Source: Gentiana macrophylla
Lineage: Eukaryota; Streptophyta; Magnoliopsida; Gentianales; Gentianaceae
Direction of reading: 5' to 3'
Assembly: GCA_026214975.1 (NCBI GenBank)
Contig: JAOBSW010001200.1
Coordinates: 1 to 64,000, forward strand
DNA: 64,000 nt
Shown: positions 35,734-47,741 of the stretch, in pieces
Layout: each line of letters opens with the position of its first letter
How positions within the stretch are numbered: the first letter of the stretch is position 1
Position numbers and translations under genes: made by a program
Notes under the pieces: model-generated
Database searches by the model: none
The model's input: the letters and a program-made list of their open reading frames with translations, nothing else
Told to the model about the DNA's origin: nothing

Positions 35734-38700
35734 TTACTGATCTAGAATCAAAGAAAGATATAATGTAGTTAAAAATATCTTTGATCTCATCTCTTTCTCT
35801 TTCTCATCTAGCCTTCTCAAACTTGCTCTTGATAGGTAACCGATTTGTTCTATCATATCCCTCATCCACTCATTTTCAATCAAAGTAAAATCAATGTAGG
35901 GATTAACTTGTTTCCACCAGGGCCCAAGCTTCAGCAGGATAAGATTAATATCATTCAATCGAATCCAAACTTCATGTATAGTTCCTTGAATTCATCAAGT
36001 GAGTCCTTTGCTTTTGTGATAGGTAAGATCCTATCACCTCTGCCACTTCTTCCACCTCTGCCTCCTCTGTAAGTTGCCCTTAAGGCTTTGACTCTTGCTT
36101 CCCAAAATTTCAATGCCAAGAAAGATTTTAGACCTTCAAGATATCCCATGTCATGATAAGGTCTCCTTCTGTTATAGTATTCTTTCTTGTATTGTCTAAG
36201 GAGATCATCAAGAAGTTGAACTCGCCAGTGCAAAGTTGCTCGAGAGCATTGATCTCATCCTCCCATCTTTTCTTTGCAAAGAGTCTTGCAGCCTCTCTTT
36301 GCTTGCGGTGATTGGCCCTCTTCCCCCTTAGTGACATCATCAACAAACCGGGACATTAGTCCATGAATACCCTCCTGTGAGATTACCACTCTATTCAATT
36401 GGCCTTCCATAATTTCAGTTCTTGTATCAAGTGTAGTAATCCTTGATTGCAAGGTCTCTTCGAGTAGATTGATCCTTTCAGTAAGTTTAGGATCAGGCAT
36501 AGCAAGTTGTTGTGTGTAGCAAGAGCTCAAGAGGTTTAGGTGTAGTAGCAAGGTTGTCAAGTTTCTGATTGATGGAAATAAGTTGGTCTTTCAGAAACTT
36601 ATCTTTCAAAGTATTCCCTTGCTTGATTCCCCTTACATCTAGCATCATATCATTGACAGCATTTTGAGTGGATGCAAAATTTGAAGCAACTGTATCAGCA
36701 GATTGTCTGTTTTCATTCACCATCTTCATCAGTTCTTCAAATCTTTCTTCCTGTCTGTCCAGTTGAGTCCTTAACTGTTGCATATCATGCCTTACAGTCC
36801 TCAACTCATTCAATACTTCAACTGGCACTTCACTGGTCATCCTTCCACCAGTAGCTTCATCAGCAGGCTCCTCAACATTGTACTGTGGCCTCTGATTGCT
36901 CACAACCATTGCCCAACTCCTATCCAGTCCAGCAGGGTTAGGTCCTTCATATTCCTCCAGGATAGTATCAATGGCAGGTTCCTCAAAAATAGGTACAAAT
37001 GCCTGTGGTGGATCAACAATAATATTCTCTTCTTCAGGCATCTGAAACTCCTCATCACTAAAGTCAAAGTCCAGCAGCTGCTCATCCTCATTAACAGCAG
37101 TCTGCTGACCATCTTTCCCTTCAGTGGTCTTGTCTCCAATAGGCTCCACTACAGCAGCCTTACCAGCAACAGTAGGGGTTTCCTCCAAACCCAAAGTTTG
37201 TTCCAACCTTTGTCCAGGTGCTGTTTGAGACTCAAAGAACATGTACCTCCTGCTCCAACCTTTGTTCAGTAATCGCTTGTAGCCCAAAGAACCTGCACCT
37301 CCTCTTCAATTCTCTGTGGATTGAATATAGCCTCATTATCCACTTGGAATCCTTCTGCATGACCAATCTTGTGCAGGATGATGGCGATTTTAGTAAGAAT
37401 GCCCTCAAAGTTAAATCCATCTTGATATTCAATGGATTCTTGAGTCGCACTAGGTTCATTGAAATCGAGAATTTTTCTCCATCCAAATCCTCACTGCTCG
37501 ACTTCATTTTGTGCAAGAGGCTCTACAACATGGAATGTAGAAGATTCATCACCTAGCCTACCAAAGACTCAAATTGATTCCTTCATTGATCAATGCTTCC
37601 AGATCATCCATGGTGAGATCCTCAGAGATCCTCATCCATCTCTCCATCTCTGCCGACCCTCGGCCACTTACTTATCGAGATCGATGGTGGACTGTTGTGT
37701 AGGTGGTTCAATGATTAATGCATCCCACCTGGTTGCTCTTGGTCCGTAAGGAAATCTCTCTAGAATCGATGATGAGGAAGAGTCATCATTGTCATCTCTT
37801 GGATCCCTAAACTTGATGCCCTCCTCCTTCTGTTGCTCATCAAATAAGTCCATCAATCTGGATTGCAGCAAGGTGGTATCAACCAGATCCAGCAAGTTCT
37901 CTACTCCCAACTTTTCAAAAGCCCAATCCTCAAAATCTATCATAGGTTCAGCAGCTGGTTTTTGTCTTTTGTAGAAACCAAACTTCCATTGGAAATAGTC
38001 GACAATTTTCAAGTTTGGGATCTACATACTCTTCTCTGCTTTCTTCCTTTCTTTCACATGCCTTTCAAAGGGCATGAAAGATCTCCCCGGGAGCAACTCC
38101 AGACCTTGTTGACCTCCAAAGGTTCCAACAAGTAAGTTCATGGTTTATTCAATGAGATGTTTGAAAGTCAGTGAGGTTCTTTGAGATTGTACATTTGTGC
38201 CTACTACTTCCATCTGTACACACACTTGGTTCCCCACGACTTACATGCTCTCATCGCCAGGTTAGCAGCAGACGCTTCTTCCCCGAGTTCTTGCAACACT
38301 TGCAGTGGTCTTCAACCAAGTCTTCAACTACTTCTTCAACTACCACAAAGAGTTCAGTTCAAAGTGGTTTGTCTTTGTGGTTCTTCAAGAGATACTACAA
38401 AGACAGCTCAGTGGTCGAGAGGCTGCAGATATCCTCAACGGATTGCTCAACAACAACTGTCGGCAAGATCGTGAGACTTGACAACCTCTTGGTGAGGAGT
38501 CGATGAATCTCCACAGCTTGATTATGGTCAAGGGCTCGGCCTCAATAGCCTCTTCTTCTTCCTCTTCATCGATGTTTCCTCTTGGACTCTTTGAGCCTCC
38601 AAGTTTTTCAATTCTTTCCCTTTTCCATGTTTCTTTTTATGGATAATTTCTTTTCTTCTCTTGGAAAGGGGTTCATCATCCTTTTCAGCCACAGTAGACT

Positions 38701-39760
38701 TCCTCTTTCTATTGGCTTCCTTTTGTTGTTCCCTCAAGATTTCAACAACTGTTCTTCTTGCAGCAACAGCAGGGTCAGTAACCTCCACTGAACCCTCAGC
38801 AGACTCAACAGTCTGTGATGTTTGCTTCTTTGTTTTCTTTGAAGGCTTTAACACTTCAGTTATCTTACTTGTGTCTCCACCCTTTCTTTCTCAAAAAGCT
38901 TTCTTTGGTGGTGCAAGAGTTTATGATTTCTTTTTAGGTTGCTTGACCCGCTCACCACCAAGATCACCATCATCTCCACCATTATCATCATCAAGTGACC
39001 TCTCCAAAGCAACCTCTTCATCATCATCTAGACCAGGAATAGTATAATCAATTTCCTTCTTGTATCTAGACTGATTTATCTTCTCAGGTGCTACATTAGG
39101 GATTTCCAAATGATTCAGAAGGGTCTGAACCATCAATCCTAAGGGCAAGGCCTTGGATTTCCTCTTTCCCTCTTTTTCTTCCTTGAAAACCTTCTTCATA
39201 TAATGAATGAAATAACCAGCCCAATCAAACTTCATGCTCCTGCAAATGATTATCATCAACTCTATCTTTGGTCCTGATAGAGTATCCATACTTCCAATCG
39301 ATCCAAGTATGTTCTTAGCAATGAGTTTGCTCAGCAGACTGTATTCACTTCCAATATGTTTGCAGTTGATGCCTGGAACAGATTTGGTGGCCATATTTGT
39401 TTTGATCTGATCAACAAACGTCATCTTGTCCAATCCCATTTCTTCAGGATTGACTGAGCCATCCACTACTTCTTCAAATCCAAAAACTTCCCTCAGAGAC
39501 CTGGGGAGACTTCAATTTCTTGTCCATTCACAAGTAGATTTTAAATGCTTCATTCCTTCCTCAGATTTGAATGTTTTCTCGAAACCGACAACATTTGTGT
39601 AAGAAATTGTCTCCAGTCTTATATTGAGTACATTCTCCAGACCAACATATCTCCTTATTCTTCGACCGATATTAATGGCCAGTTCAGTTCTGTTTGCATC
39701 CACAACAAAGCCTCTAACACTTTGGCTTGATTCAATCTGGACATCAACCTTTTCTGCCAT
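35734..39760 (-). pseudogene. Env-like ORF of element E
   Basis: This extra ORF spans about 4.0 kb and is the best-preserved copy in the window. The ATG is at 39760 (MAEKVDVQIESSQSVRGFVV). A globular N-terminal region continues to about 39100 and includes SGPKIELMIIICRSMKFDWA. Then come an acidic stretch GLDDDEEVALE, basic nuclear-signal-like runs (KPSKKTKKQT, RKRKSTVAEKDDEPLSKRRK near 38640-38850), a Gln/Glu-rich central part and a coiled-coil C-terminal region (LRTVRHDMQQLRTQLDRQEE near 36750). The reading ends at 35734. Frameshifts occur near 39500, 38920, 38530, 37500, 36490 and 36250, several at CAG/CTG sites. No signal peptide or strong membrane helix is seen. Confidence 0.78.
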
Positions 39761-40421
39761 TTGTATGAGAAGAATAAGATGAAGAAGATTGATTCTCAAA
39801 TCTGTGTTCACACAGTGTAGAAATCGCAGTGATAAAGCAGATTTGCAAGTAGAGAATCTGCTGTGTGATAGCCCGTATAAATAGACAGTGATTAGTTGTA
39901 ATCGCCGCTTGCACGACATTGATGCTTGACCACGATTAATCGAATAAATGTCGTCTTGACACGTGGCCCATTACTCCTCCATAACGTTTGTAACCGTTAG
40001 ATCGTGTTAACCATGGTAATAAAGGATAGAATAAATATCCCGCCAAACTGCTTTTTGACTTTAATAACATTTGACTGAGTAACGTTCCATTCAAAGCAGG
40101 TAATCCTCAAAGAGGTGGGCTCAAGCAGATCTGGCCGATAAATAGGCTTCAGACACTCGCCGACATAAGTACTCTGCTGATCCTTGTTTTCTTCTTGTTT
40201 TGTTCAATTGATAATACAAGATGAAGTTTAATACCAATGACTGATCTGTCAAGTGAGCTCACCCATCATGACAAAGACCAATCCCCTTGGCAACCTCATT
40301 TGCTCAATTGTCCAAACATAAGTACATGGAATTGTTGATACCAATGACTAATCTGCTAAGTGAGCTCACCCAAAATAGCAAAGACTAATCCCCTTGGTGA
40401 ATTCCAGTACATTGCTGAATA
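39761..40421 (-). other. Pol to env-like spacer of E with a 63-base direct repeat
   Basis: This noncoding spacer is about 660 bases. Two imperfect copies of the AGTGAGCTCACCC unit lie near 40232-40294 and 40344-40405, as in C. The region nearer the env-like ATG is AT-rich. Confidence 0.6.
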
Positions 40422-43400
40422 TCAATCAACTTTTATAATTCCAAGTTCAGTCCTTAGTTTAGCAAATCTTTCACTATCAAGTGGTTTAGTAAAAATATCA
40501 GCAAGTTGATCTTCAGTAGGGATGTATAGAACCACCACATCTTTCTTTTCAACATGATCTCTTATAAAATGATGTCTCACATCAATGTGCTTGGTTCTTG
40601 AGTGCAAAACAGAATTTCTTGTGATTGCAATTGCACTTGTGTTGTCACACATAATTGGAATTTCCTTTTCTTCAATTCCATAATCCCTTAATTGTTGTCT
40701 TAGCCATAGTACTTGTGTGCACAAAGAACTTCCAAAGAAAGAATGTATTCAACTTTCAAAGAAGTGGAAGTTGATATAGAATTTTGTTTCTTGCTAAACC
40801 AGAAACCAATCTATTTCCCATAACTGCGGCGGTGTTCTCGAGGTGCTTTTTCTATCAATCTTGCATCCAAAGATAGTCGTAATCTGAGTAGGATATAACT
40901 TTGAAGCTTCCTTCCTTGGAATACCATATCCCTACTCCCAAAGTCTCTTTTAGATACTTGAGAACTCTCTTGACTGCACCTAAATGACTTTCTTTAGGTT
41001 TAGATTGAAATCTTGCACAAACACTCTACAAAGAAAGGATATATCAGTCCTTTGGCAAGAAGTGCACTGCAGATCGCCTATCATCATTCTCGTATAAGGT
41101 CTTATCAACATCTTTGCCTTCTTTATCTTCATCCAACTGATATTTGTACTCATCATAGGGTTGAATTTTTAGTCTTGTTTTCCATACCAAACTTCTTCAA
41201 AGAACTCCTTGGTATACTTGGTTTGATGAATGAAGATTCCATCTTTCATTTGTTTAACTTGCAATCCCAAGAAGTAATTCATTTCTCCCATCATACTCAT
41301 TTGAAATTTGCTCTTCATTAGCTTTGCAAACTTTTCACAGAGTAAATCATTTTCAGAACCAAATATTATGTCATCCACATAAATTTGTACCAGCAGGGTG
41401 CTGTCCCCTTCACTGATTCTGAAAAGTGTCTTGTCAATGGTGCCTTTAGTAAAACCATTATCCACCAAGAATTGAGATAGAGTCTCATACCAAGCTCTTG
41501 GTGCTTGTTTTAGTCCATAAAGTGCTTTGTTGAGTCTATATACTTTATCTTCTTGATCTTTAACTTCAAATCCAGGAGGCTGCTGAACATATACTTCCTC
41601 CTCTAGAATGCCATTCAGAAATGTACTTTTGACATCCATTTGATATACTTTGAAGTTCTTATATGCAGCATGTGCCAAGAATAATCTGATAGCTTCCAAT
41701 CTTGCAACAGGTGCATAAGTTTCATCAAAATCTATTCCTTCAGCTTGAGAATAGCCTTTTACAACTAGTCTGGCCTTATTTTTTACAATAGTACCAGATT
41801 CATCAAGTTTATTTCTGTATACCCACTTAGTACCAATGATATTTGCATGACTTGGCCTTTCAACTAGTGTCCAAACTTGATTTCTTTCAAATTCATTTAA
41901 TTCTTCTTGCATAGCAATTATCCAATCTGGATTTGAAATTGCTTCTTCAACAACTTTATGTTCCATTTGAGATAGAAAACAAGTAAACATTGCTTCCAGT
42001 TGTCTTCTAGTCCTCACACCTTGTTGTACATTGCCAATAACTTGTTCAGCAGGGTGATTCCTTAACCATTGTGGATTCTGATTATTTTGATTATTAGGAA
42101 CCTCATCTTCGTAGGGTTTCTTTGTAGCTTCTTCTATATAGGGGTTCGGTGAGATCCTTGAACTCGCCTGGCTTGTTGCATCAATAACATTATCGCAGGT
42201 GTTCAAGAGGGGCGAGATCGTAAACTTTTAAGTCATTGAATCTTTCCAAAACTTCAACACAATCTGGATCAGTGATTTGTTGATTCTCAGCAGGTTCACA
42301 ATCCTCATCTTCCATACCAGGAAACTTAGGTTCATCAAACACAACATGTATTGTTTCTTCATGTTTGATGACCTCTTGTTCAAAGACTCGAATGCCTTGT
42401 CGATGAAGAATATCCCAAGAAAATTCCTTCATCTGATTTTGGTTGGAATGTTTTCAAATGAACTTTGTGATTCAGGATAAAACACTTACTTCCAAATGGA
42501 TGGAAATAGGATATGTTAGGTTTCCTTCCATTCCAAACCTCATAAGGTGTCTTCAGCAGCTTCTTGTTTACTGATGTTCTGTTTTGTGTATAGCATGTTG
42601 TATTGACTGCTTCAGCCCAATATCTTTCAGGTAGCAATGCTTCACAGATCATTGTTCTTCCTGCTTCCTTTAAAGTCCTGTTTCTTCTTTCAAAGAACCC
42701 CATTTTTCTTTGAGGTGTACCACAATGACAAGTTGATGTAGTACACCATTCTGCTCACAAGATTCTCTTATTACTTTGTTGAGAAATTCAAGACTCGATC
42801 CGATCTTATTTTTATTTCTGTTAAACTTTTCTCATTTTGTAATCTCTTCAAAAGATTAGGCATGCTTTGAAGTGTTTCACTTTTCTTGTTCATAAAAATC
42901 ACCCAAGTGTACCTTGAATAATCATCCACAACTACTAAAGTGTACTTCTTTCCTGTTACACTTGTTGGAGTTATTGGTCCAAAAAGATCCATATGCATCA
43001 GCTCCAACACTCTATTGGTTGATTGTTTGGTTTTTGACTTGAAGCTTGACTTTATCTGTTTACCCTACTGACATGCATCACATATAACATCCTTTTTGAA
43101 TGTGATCTCAGGTAAACCAATCACCAGCTTCTTCTTCACCAACTGATTAATATCATCAAAGTTTAAATGATTCAACTTCTTGTGCCATAACCAATTGAGT
43201 TCGGACTTGGTATGCACAATCAGTGTGTTTCGAAGGCTAGAGACCAATCCACAACATACATATTTTGTTGTCTTCTACCCACCAAGACAACTTGATCACC
43301 TCTTTCACCAATGACAATACAATTTTTTTGTCAAAAGTGACCTTGTATCCCTTGTCACTGTAATTGTCCAAAGGCTCAGTGAAGTTGTAGTCCAGTCCTT

Positions 43401-43599
43401 CCACATATGCAACATTCTTGATTGTAAGTCCATTCCTCACAAGTGTGCCATATCCTCTTGTATATCCAGTGTATTCTTGTTGCCAAAATTTACCTTGGAC
43501 CATCTTTTGCCACAAAGTTTGTTAAATAAATTGCTTATTCTTTGTCATGTGTCCGGAACATCCACCGCCAAAGTACTGCATACACCCTACTAAACAAAG
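40422..43599 (-). pseudogene. pol of element E: protease, integrase, RT, RNase H
   Basis: Protease: a YFGGGCSGHMT box near 43570, where the catalytic Asp is lost and the Ser of D-S-G is Gly. Integrase: zinc-binding WHKKLNHLNFDDI near 43190, core VVVDDYSRYTWVIFM near 42930, and FERRNRTLKEAGRTM near 42690. RT: a 345-codon open block at 41169-42206 with [30 protein letters not shown] and YVDDIIFGS. RNase H: IPIMCDNTSAIAITRN near 40640 and ADIFTKPL near 40470, ending at 40422. Frame changes near 43480, 42770, 42400 and 40740-41160. An in-frame TAA at 43600-43602 separates it from gag. Confidence 0.9.
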
Positions 43600-45926
43600 T
43601 TAATGCATTTTAGGTACCCAAACTGTTTGGGTCCATAGTGGTCGATGGCAAGCATGACCCTTGGTATGTTTCCATAAGGTCTTCTCCTGAATGTGTCATA
43701 CTTTGGTTCATAATATGGTTCATACATGTATTCCACACATCCATAAGCTCTAACAGTAGGTTGTGTAGGAATCACATATGTTTTCTGGCCTTTTGGTTTA
43801 TAATGCTGCTTGAAGTGACTTTGGTTGTTAGAAACATTAGCATAACCATTAGCTTGCTGTCTGTTAGGAACATCCCTGTAATATGGAGTCTGCTGAGGTC
43901 CCTGCTAAGGCCTTTTATTAGTCCTCTGCTGAGTTCTTTGCTGATTCCATTGTTTAGGTTTTACCCTAGCAGCATGGTTGTACTTACTGTTTCTAGCATT
44001 AGATGCAGGAATATTCCAATCATCATCAGTGGGGAACAGTCTACTCCTTCCCACGAGATAAGTATCCTTTAAATGATTAACATTTTGGGGTTTTGGATTC
44101 TTATCCTTGGAATATTTCTGTTTCTTACCCTTCTGTGGTCCAAATAGACTTGGTAGCAGTCCGCTATCAAGAGCTTAGAAGGCACAAGCAAATCCTATTT
44201 TTAGATTCAGTCTTTTTATTATGAGTTGTTGACTTCTTTGACTTCTGATTTTGCTTCCTTGAAGCATTCTCATTGGGTTTTACTGCCTCAGCAACCCTAC
44301 TGGGAGTTGAATCTAGTGCAGGCACAAACTTAGGACCAATCCTGGTGCCAGGTTTAGTGACCTTACTGGATCCACTCTTGTTAGATTGCTGAGTTCCAAA
44401 TCCAAGCCCTGTTCTATCACCATAAGGCTTTCCAGATTTGTATGTAGCAGAGGAACAAGATGGTTCAGCAGATTCAGGGGCTGCTGGATGTTCAGCAGAC
44501 TTATAATGATTCTGTCCAACATCTTTTTCCTTACCTTTGAGAACTCTTAATTCAGCTTTCAATCTTCCAACTTCCAATTCAAGAGCTTATTTTTCAGCCT
44601 TCACAATCTCATAACCAGATTGTATTATCCTCAGTTGGTTAAGGATGGCATCCAAAGTCTCATTGTTGTCAGAATTTCTAGGATTTGAACCACAAGTTGA
44701 TTCACAATCACTTCCAGCGAGGAGTATTGATGGATATGTGTTGTATACCTCCTCGATTTCATCCATATTGGCCATCAAAGCATAATCTTCCATAACAAAG
44801 AACTTGTCTTTGTGTCATCCGATTCATTTCCTTTCGATTCCACTTCATACCCTCGATTCATCTTCAAACAACCATGGCCTTCTTGCCATGTCTTCTTTGT
44901 TGACTCTTGGTCTTGTGAGAGTCCGACAATCAGTCTAAAATGTCCAGGCTTCTTGCGGTTGAAGCAAAGATAATCGTGTTCCTTGCCTTGTTTTAACTCT
45001 CGGGACGAGTCGAGTTTGAATTGTCCTGGTTTCTTGCAATGAAAGCAATGAGATAGTCATTATCTTTCTTTGGTTCTTCTTTCCTTCTTTCAAAGAGAGC
45101 CCTCTTTGTGAAATTTCTTGAAGGGCCTTTCCAGCTTTCATCATCCCGATTTTCTTGCTCAAGTAGGGCAATCGCTTCTTGCATTTCATCCAGCAGATCA
45201 TCTTGTCATCCCGATGTTTCTTCTTGATGTGAAGCAGCCAATGCAGTGGTCTTTGGCTCTTCCTTTTCGCCTCAGAACAAGCTTTTGCTAAATTCATAAG
45301 CCTTGAGATCTGAAAACAATTTGAAGGTGTCTTCTTCATGCAACTTTCTCATTTCTTCAATTGCAATACCTTCATTTTCCAAACATCTTTGCAGTGTAGA
45401 GCTTCCAAGATTTTGGTGTTTATTTCCTCTTTTGAATAACTTACACTCAAGCAGGTAAGTTCATCCAGATTGCATTGAATCTTGATTCCATTTGCTCTAT
45501 GGTTTCATTTGGCAGCATCTTGAACTTTTGGAACCTCTTTCTGGCCACACTGATTTTATTCTTCTTTATTGCATCAGTGCCTTCACAGATCAAATGTATC
45601 TTGTCCCAAAGTTCCTTTGCAGTTTTGCAATCTTTAACTTTCATGTACATATTGCTATCCAAGGTTCTATAAATGAAATCAATAGCAATTTTGTTGAGGT
45701 TTGCTCTTTTTCTGTCTTCTGCATTCCATTCTCTTTTTGGTTTAGGAATGTACCCAGTTGTATCACCCACTGTTATTGCCTTGGTAATCTCCAGTGGTCC
45801 ATCAGTTAGTACATCCATCATCTCATCATGAGTTGCAGCAAGGTAAGCCTGCATTCAACGTTTATACTCATCAAATCTATCTAGAGAGCACATCAGCATA
45901 GTTCTTGCATACTGTGGGTTATCCAT
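43600..45926 (-). pseudogene. gag and basic linker of element E
   Basis: The ATG is at 45926. The gag core reads cleanly in 45447-45854 (YLAATHDEMMDVLTDGPLEI; NMYMKVKDCKTAKELWDKIH; NETIEQMESRFNAI), the UBN2-type copia gag pattern. The zinc-knuckle region near 45030-45060 (CFHCKKPG) is degraded. The linker at 43600-44580 is rich in Lys, Ser, Asn and Pro. It ends WVPKMH and TAA, exactly as in C. Frameshifts lie near 45430, 44935 and 44160. Confidence 0.83.
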
Positions 45927-46020
45927 GATGCAAGTTTTTGAAAATCAGTAACTTGAAAGAAAGTTTCAAAGAATTTTCACAAGCACAACAAGTAGGATTT
46001 CATCGTAATGTAAGCTTAAT

Positions 46021-46034
46021 CGCTCCGATGCCAA
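46021..46034 (-). other. Primer binding site of element E
   Basis: On the minus strand this is TTGGCATCGGAGCG, adjacent to the 5' LTR. It differs from the C site by one T-to-C change, and from the usual tRNA-Met site by two. Confidence 0.8.
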
Positions 46035-46035
46035 T

Positions 46036-47736
46036 TGTTGGTCCTTGAAAAGGCTTTGGTTAAGTTTAGAGGGGGTGAATAAACTTAACACTTAAAACTT
46101 TGGAGTTAACAAATTTGCAACTTCAGCAGACCTCGATACTTGAAGAGTCTCACGAGACTTCGATAGCATCTTCGATAAACAAGAGTCTCTCGACAAGAGA
46201 GTTTGCTGAATTTGTGCAGTGGAATTATATCAAAATTAAGCCTTGATACTTGTTGTTAAATATGATACTAGGTATTAGATACTCAGTAGTGCAAGTGTGT
46301 GATTTCAGTTGCTAGATTCAGTAGGTTGATGTGTAAAATAAGCTAAGTGCGAGAATGTAAATCTTTGAAAGTAAATAGGCGCTTTTATAGTGGTTCCAGG
46401 TGGTGTAATCCTGTCACCCACTCTTCTCCGTGATGTTGGAGGAAATTCACTAGAGATCTTTGATGTAGCTTATACAAAGATTCCTAAGTTGCTTGTCCAT
46501 CACCAATAACTATGGCTTCACAAACTGAAAACTGGGAACATGTAGGATTGCTGCTCCTGAGTCTTCCACTGGTCCTTGAAGGGTAGGATTGCCTCTTCAC
46601 CAGCTCCACCACAAACAATAGTCTTTCACACCCAACAGATGCTTCACTGTCTTCAGCAGGTTCTTTATAAAATAAAGATTGAATCAAATAAATGATTCGA
46701 TTGCAAAGAAACTTGATTAGGATGTTATAATCAAGCGACTTTATGTGCTTCAAGTGTGTATGCTTGATATAGCTTGAATGTGGAAAACACTTGAAGAATT
46801 TCTAGATCAAGAGCTTTAAGTTCATGAGGTTCAGCAGGTGTTTTTCACCAAGAATATATCTCTTCAAAGTTTGTTAATTTTCATCATCTTGTTTCGAGTT
46901 GAAAGTACTCTATTTATAGGTAGGAATGCATGTGACTTGTATTTGAAATTCAAATGTAACCGTTCCTTGATTTTGTCCCATCCGACCAGATTCGTCACTA
47001 TTCATAGGATCGACATCGTCGAATTCCTTTTGACAAAGGATCTGGCCCACCCTTTGACTGTATATCAATGGATAAAAATATGAATCATCCCAACGTCTTT
47101 TAATCTCAAATTTATGATTTCTTTGATAAGTCGAGAGGTAGTTGGTCTGTCTTATCCATGTAATCTTCCAATATAATCTTGAATTAATCGAGGTATATTA
47201 TCGCAGGTTCATCGATCTGTTTGAGATACCTTATCGATCTCATTTGAACAACAATTTGTTGTGTATAAAATATAATGCAAATTGATTTCTTTTATCTAAC
47301 TTTTATTTGTGAAGTTAGATTACACCTTTTAATTATAACCAAGTTCCAAACATCATCCAACTTATGGAACTTAGACCTTCTATACAAGGTATATGTAATC
47401 ATTTAGGTCATCACAGACTTGCCTAAATCCCGATTCCATATCCTTGACTTTAATTACTAAGTTTGATCCTTTAGCCTTCAGAATGTGAGTTTGAGCCTCA
47501 CCTTTCGCCTGGTCTTGCCTTCAAGAGGTTCTGACTAGTCTACTGACCTATCTACCCCATCGACTACCAGACTAGTCTGCGACAAAAGTCGGTGACCATT
47601 ACAAATGCTTGTTTGATCAAACCTATTTATGAATCAAACTCGATAAACCTATACATTTGATCTCGACATCTTTTTGCCTTTGCACTATAACAGCTAGTCT
47701 GGCACTCATCATCAAAACTAAGAAATAAGTCCAACA
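46036..47736 (-). repeat. 5' LTR of element E
   Basis: This 1701-base LTR ends CCAACA at 47736, followed by GTAGG. A minus-strand TATAAATA box lies at 46911-46919. It is nearly identical to 33904-35620 apart from the G run and clustered changes at CAG/CTG sites. Confidence 0.95.
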
Positions 47737-47741
47737 GTAGG

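Larger units (their letters stand above)
33904..47736 (-). mobile_element. Element E: Sirevirus-like Ty1/copia retrotransposon (minus strand)
   Basis: This is a full-length reverse-oriented element of the C family. It has a 5' LTR at 46036-47736, a 3' LTR at 33904-35620 and the duplication GTAGG at 33899-33903 and 47737-47741. Gene order is the same as C: gag, linker, protease, integrase, RT, RNase H, spacer, env-like ORF, polypurine tract. Coding frames are better kept than in C (for example RT in 41169-42206). It splits the zinc knuckle of element D. Confidence 0.94.
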
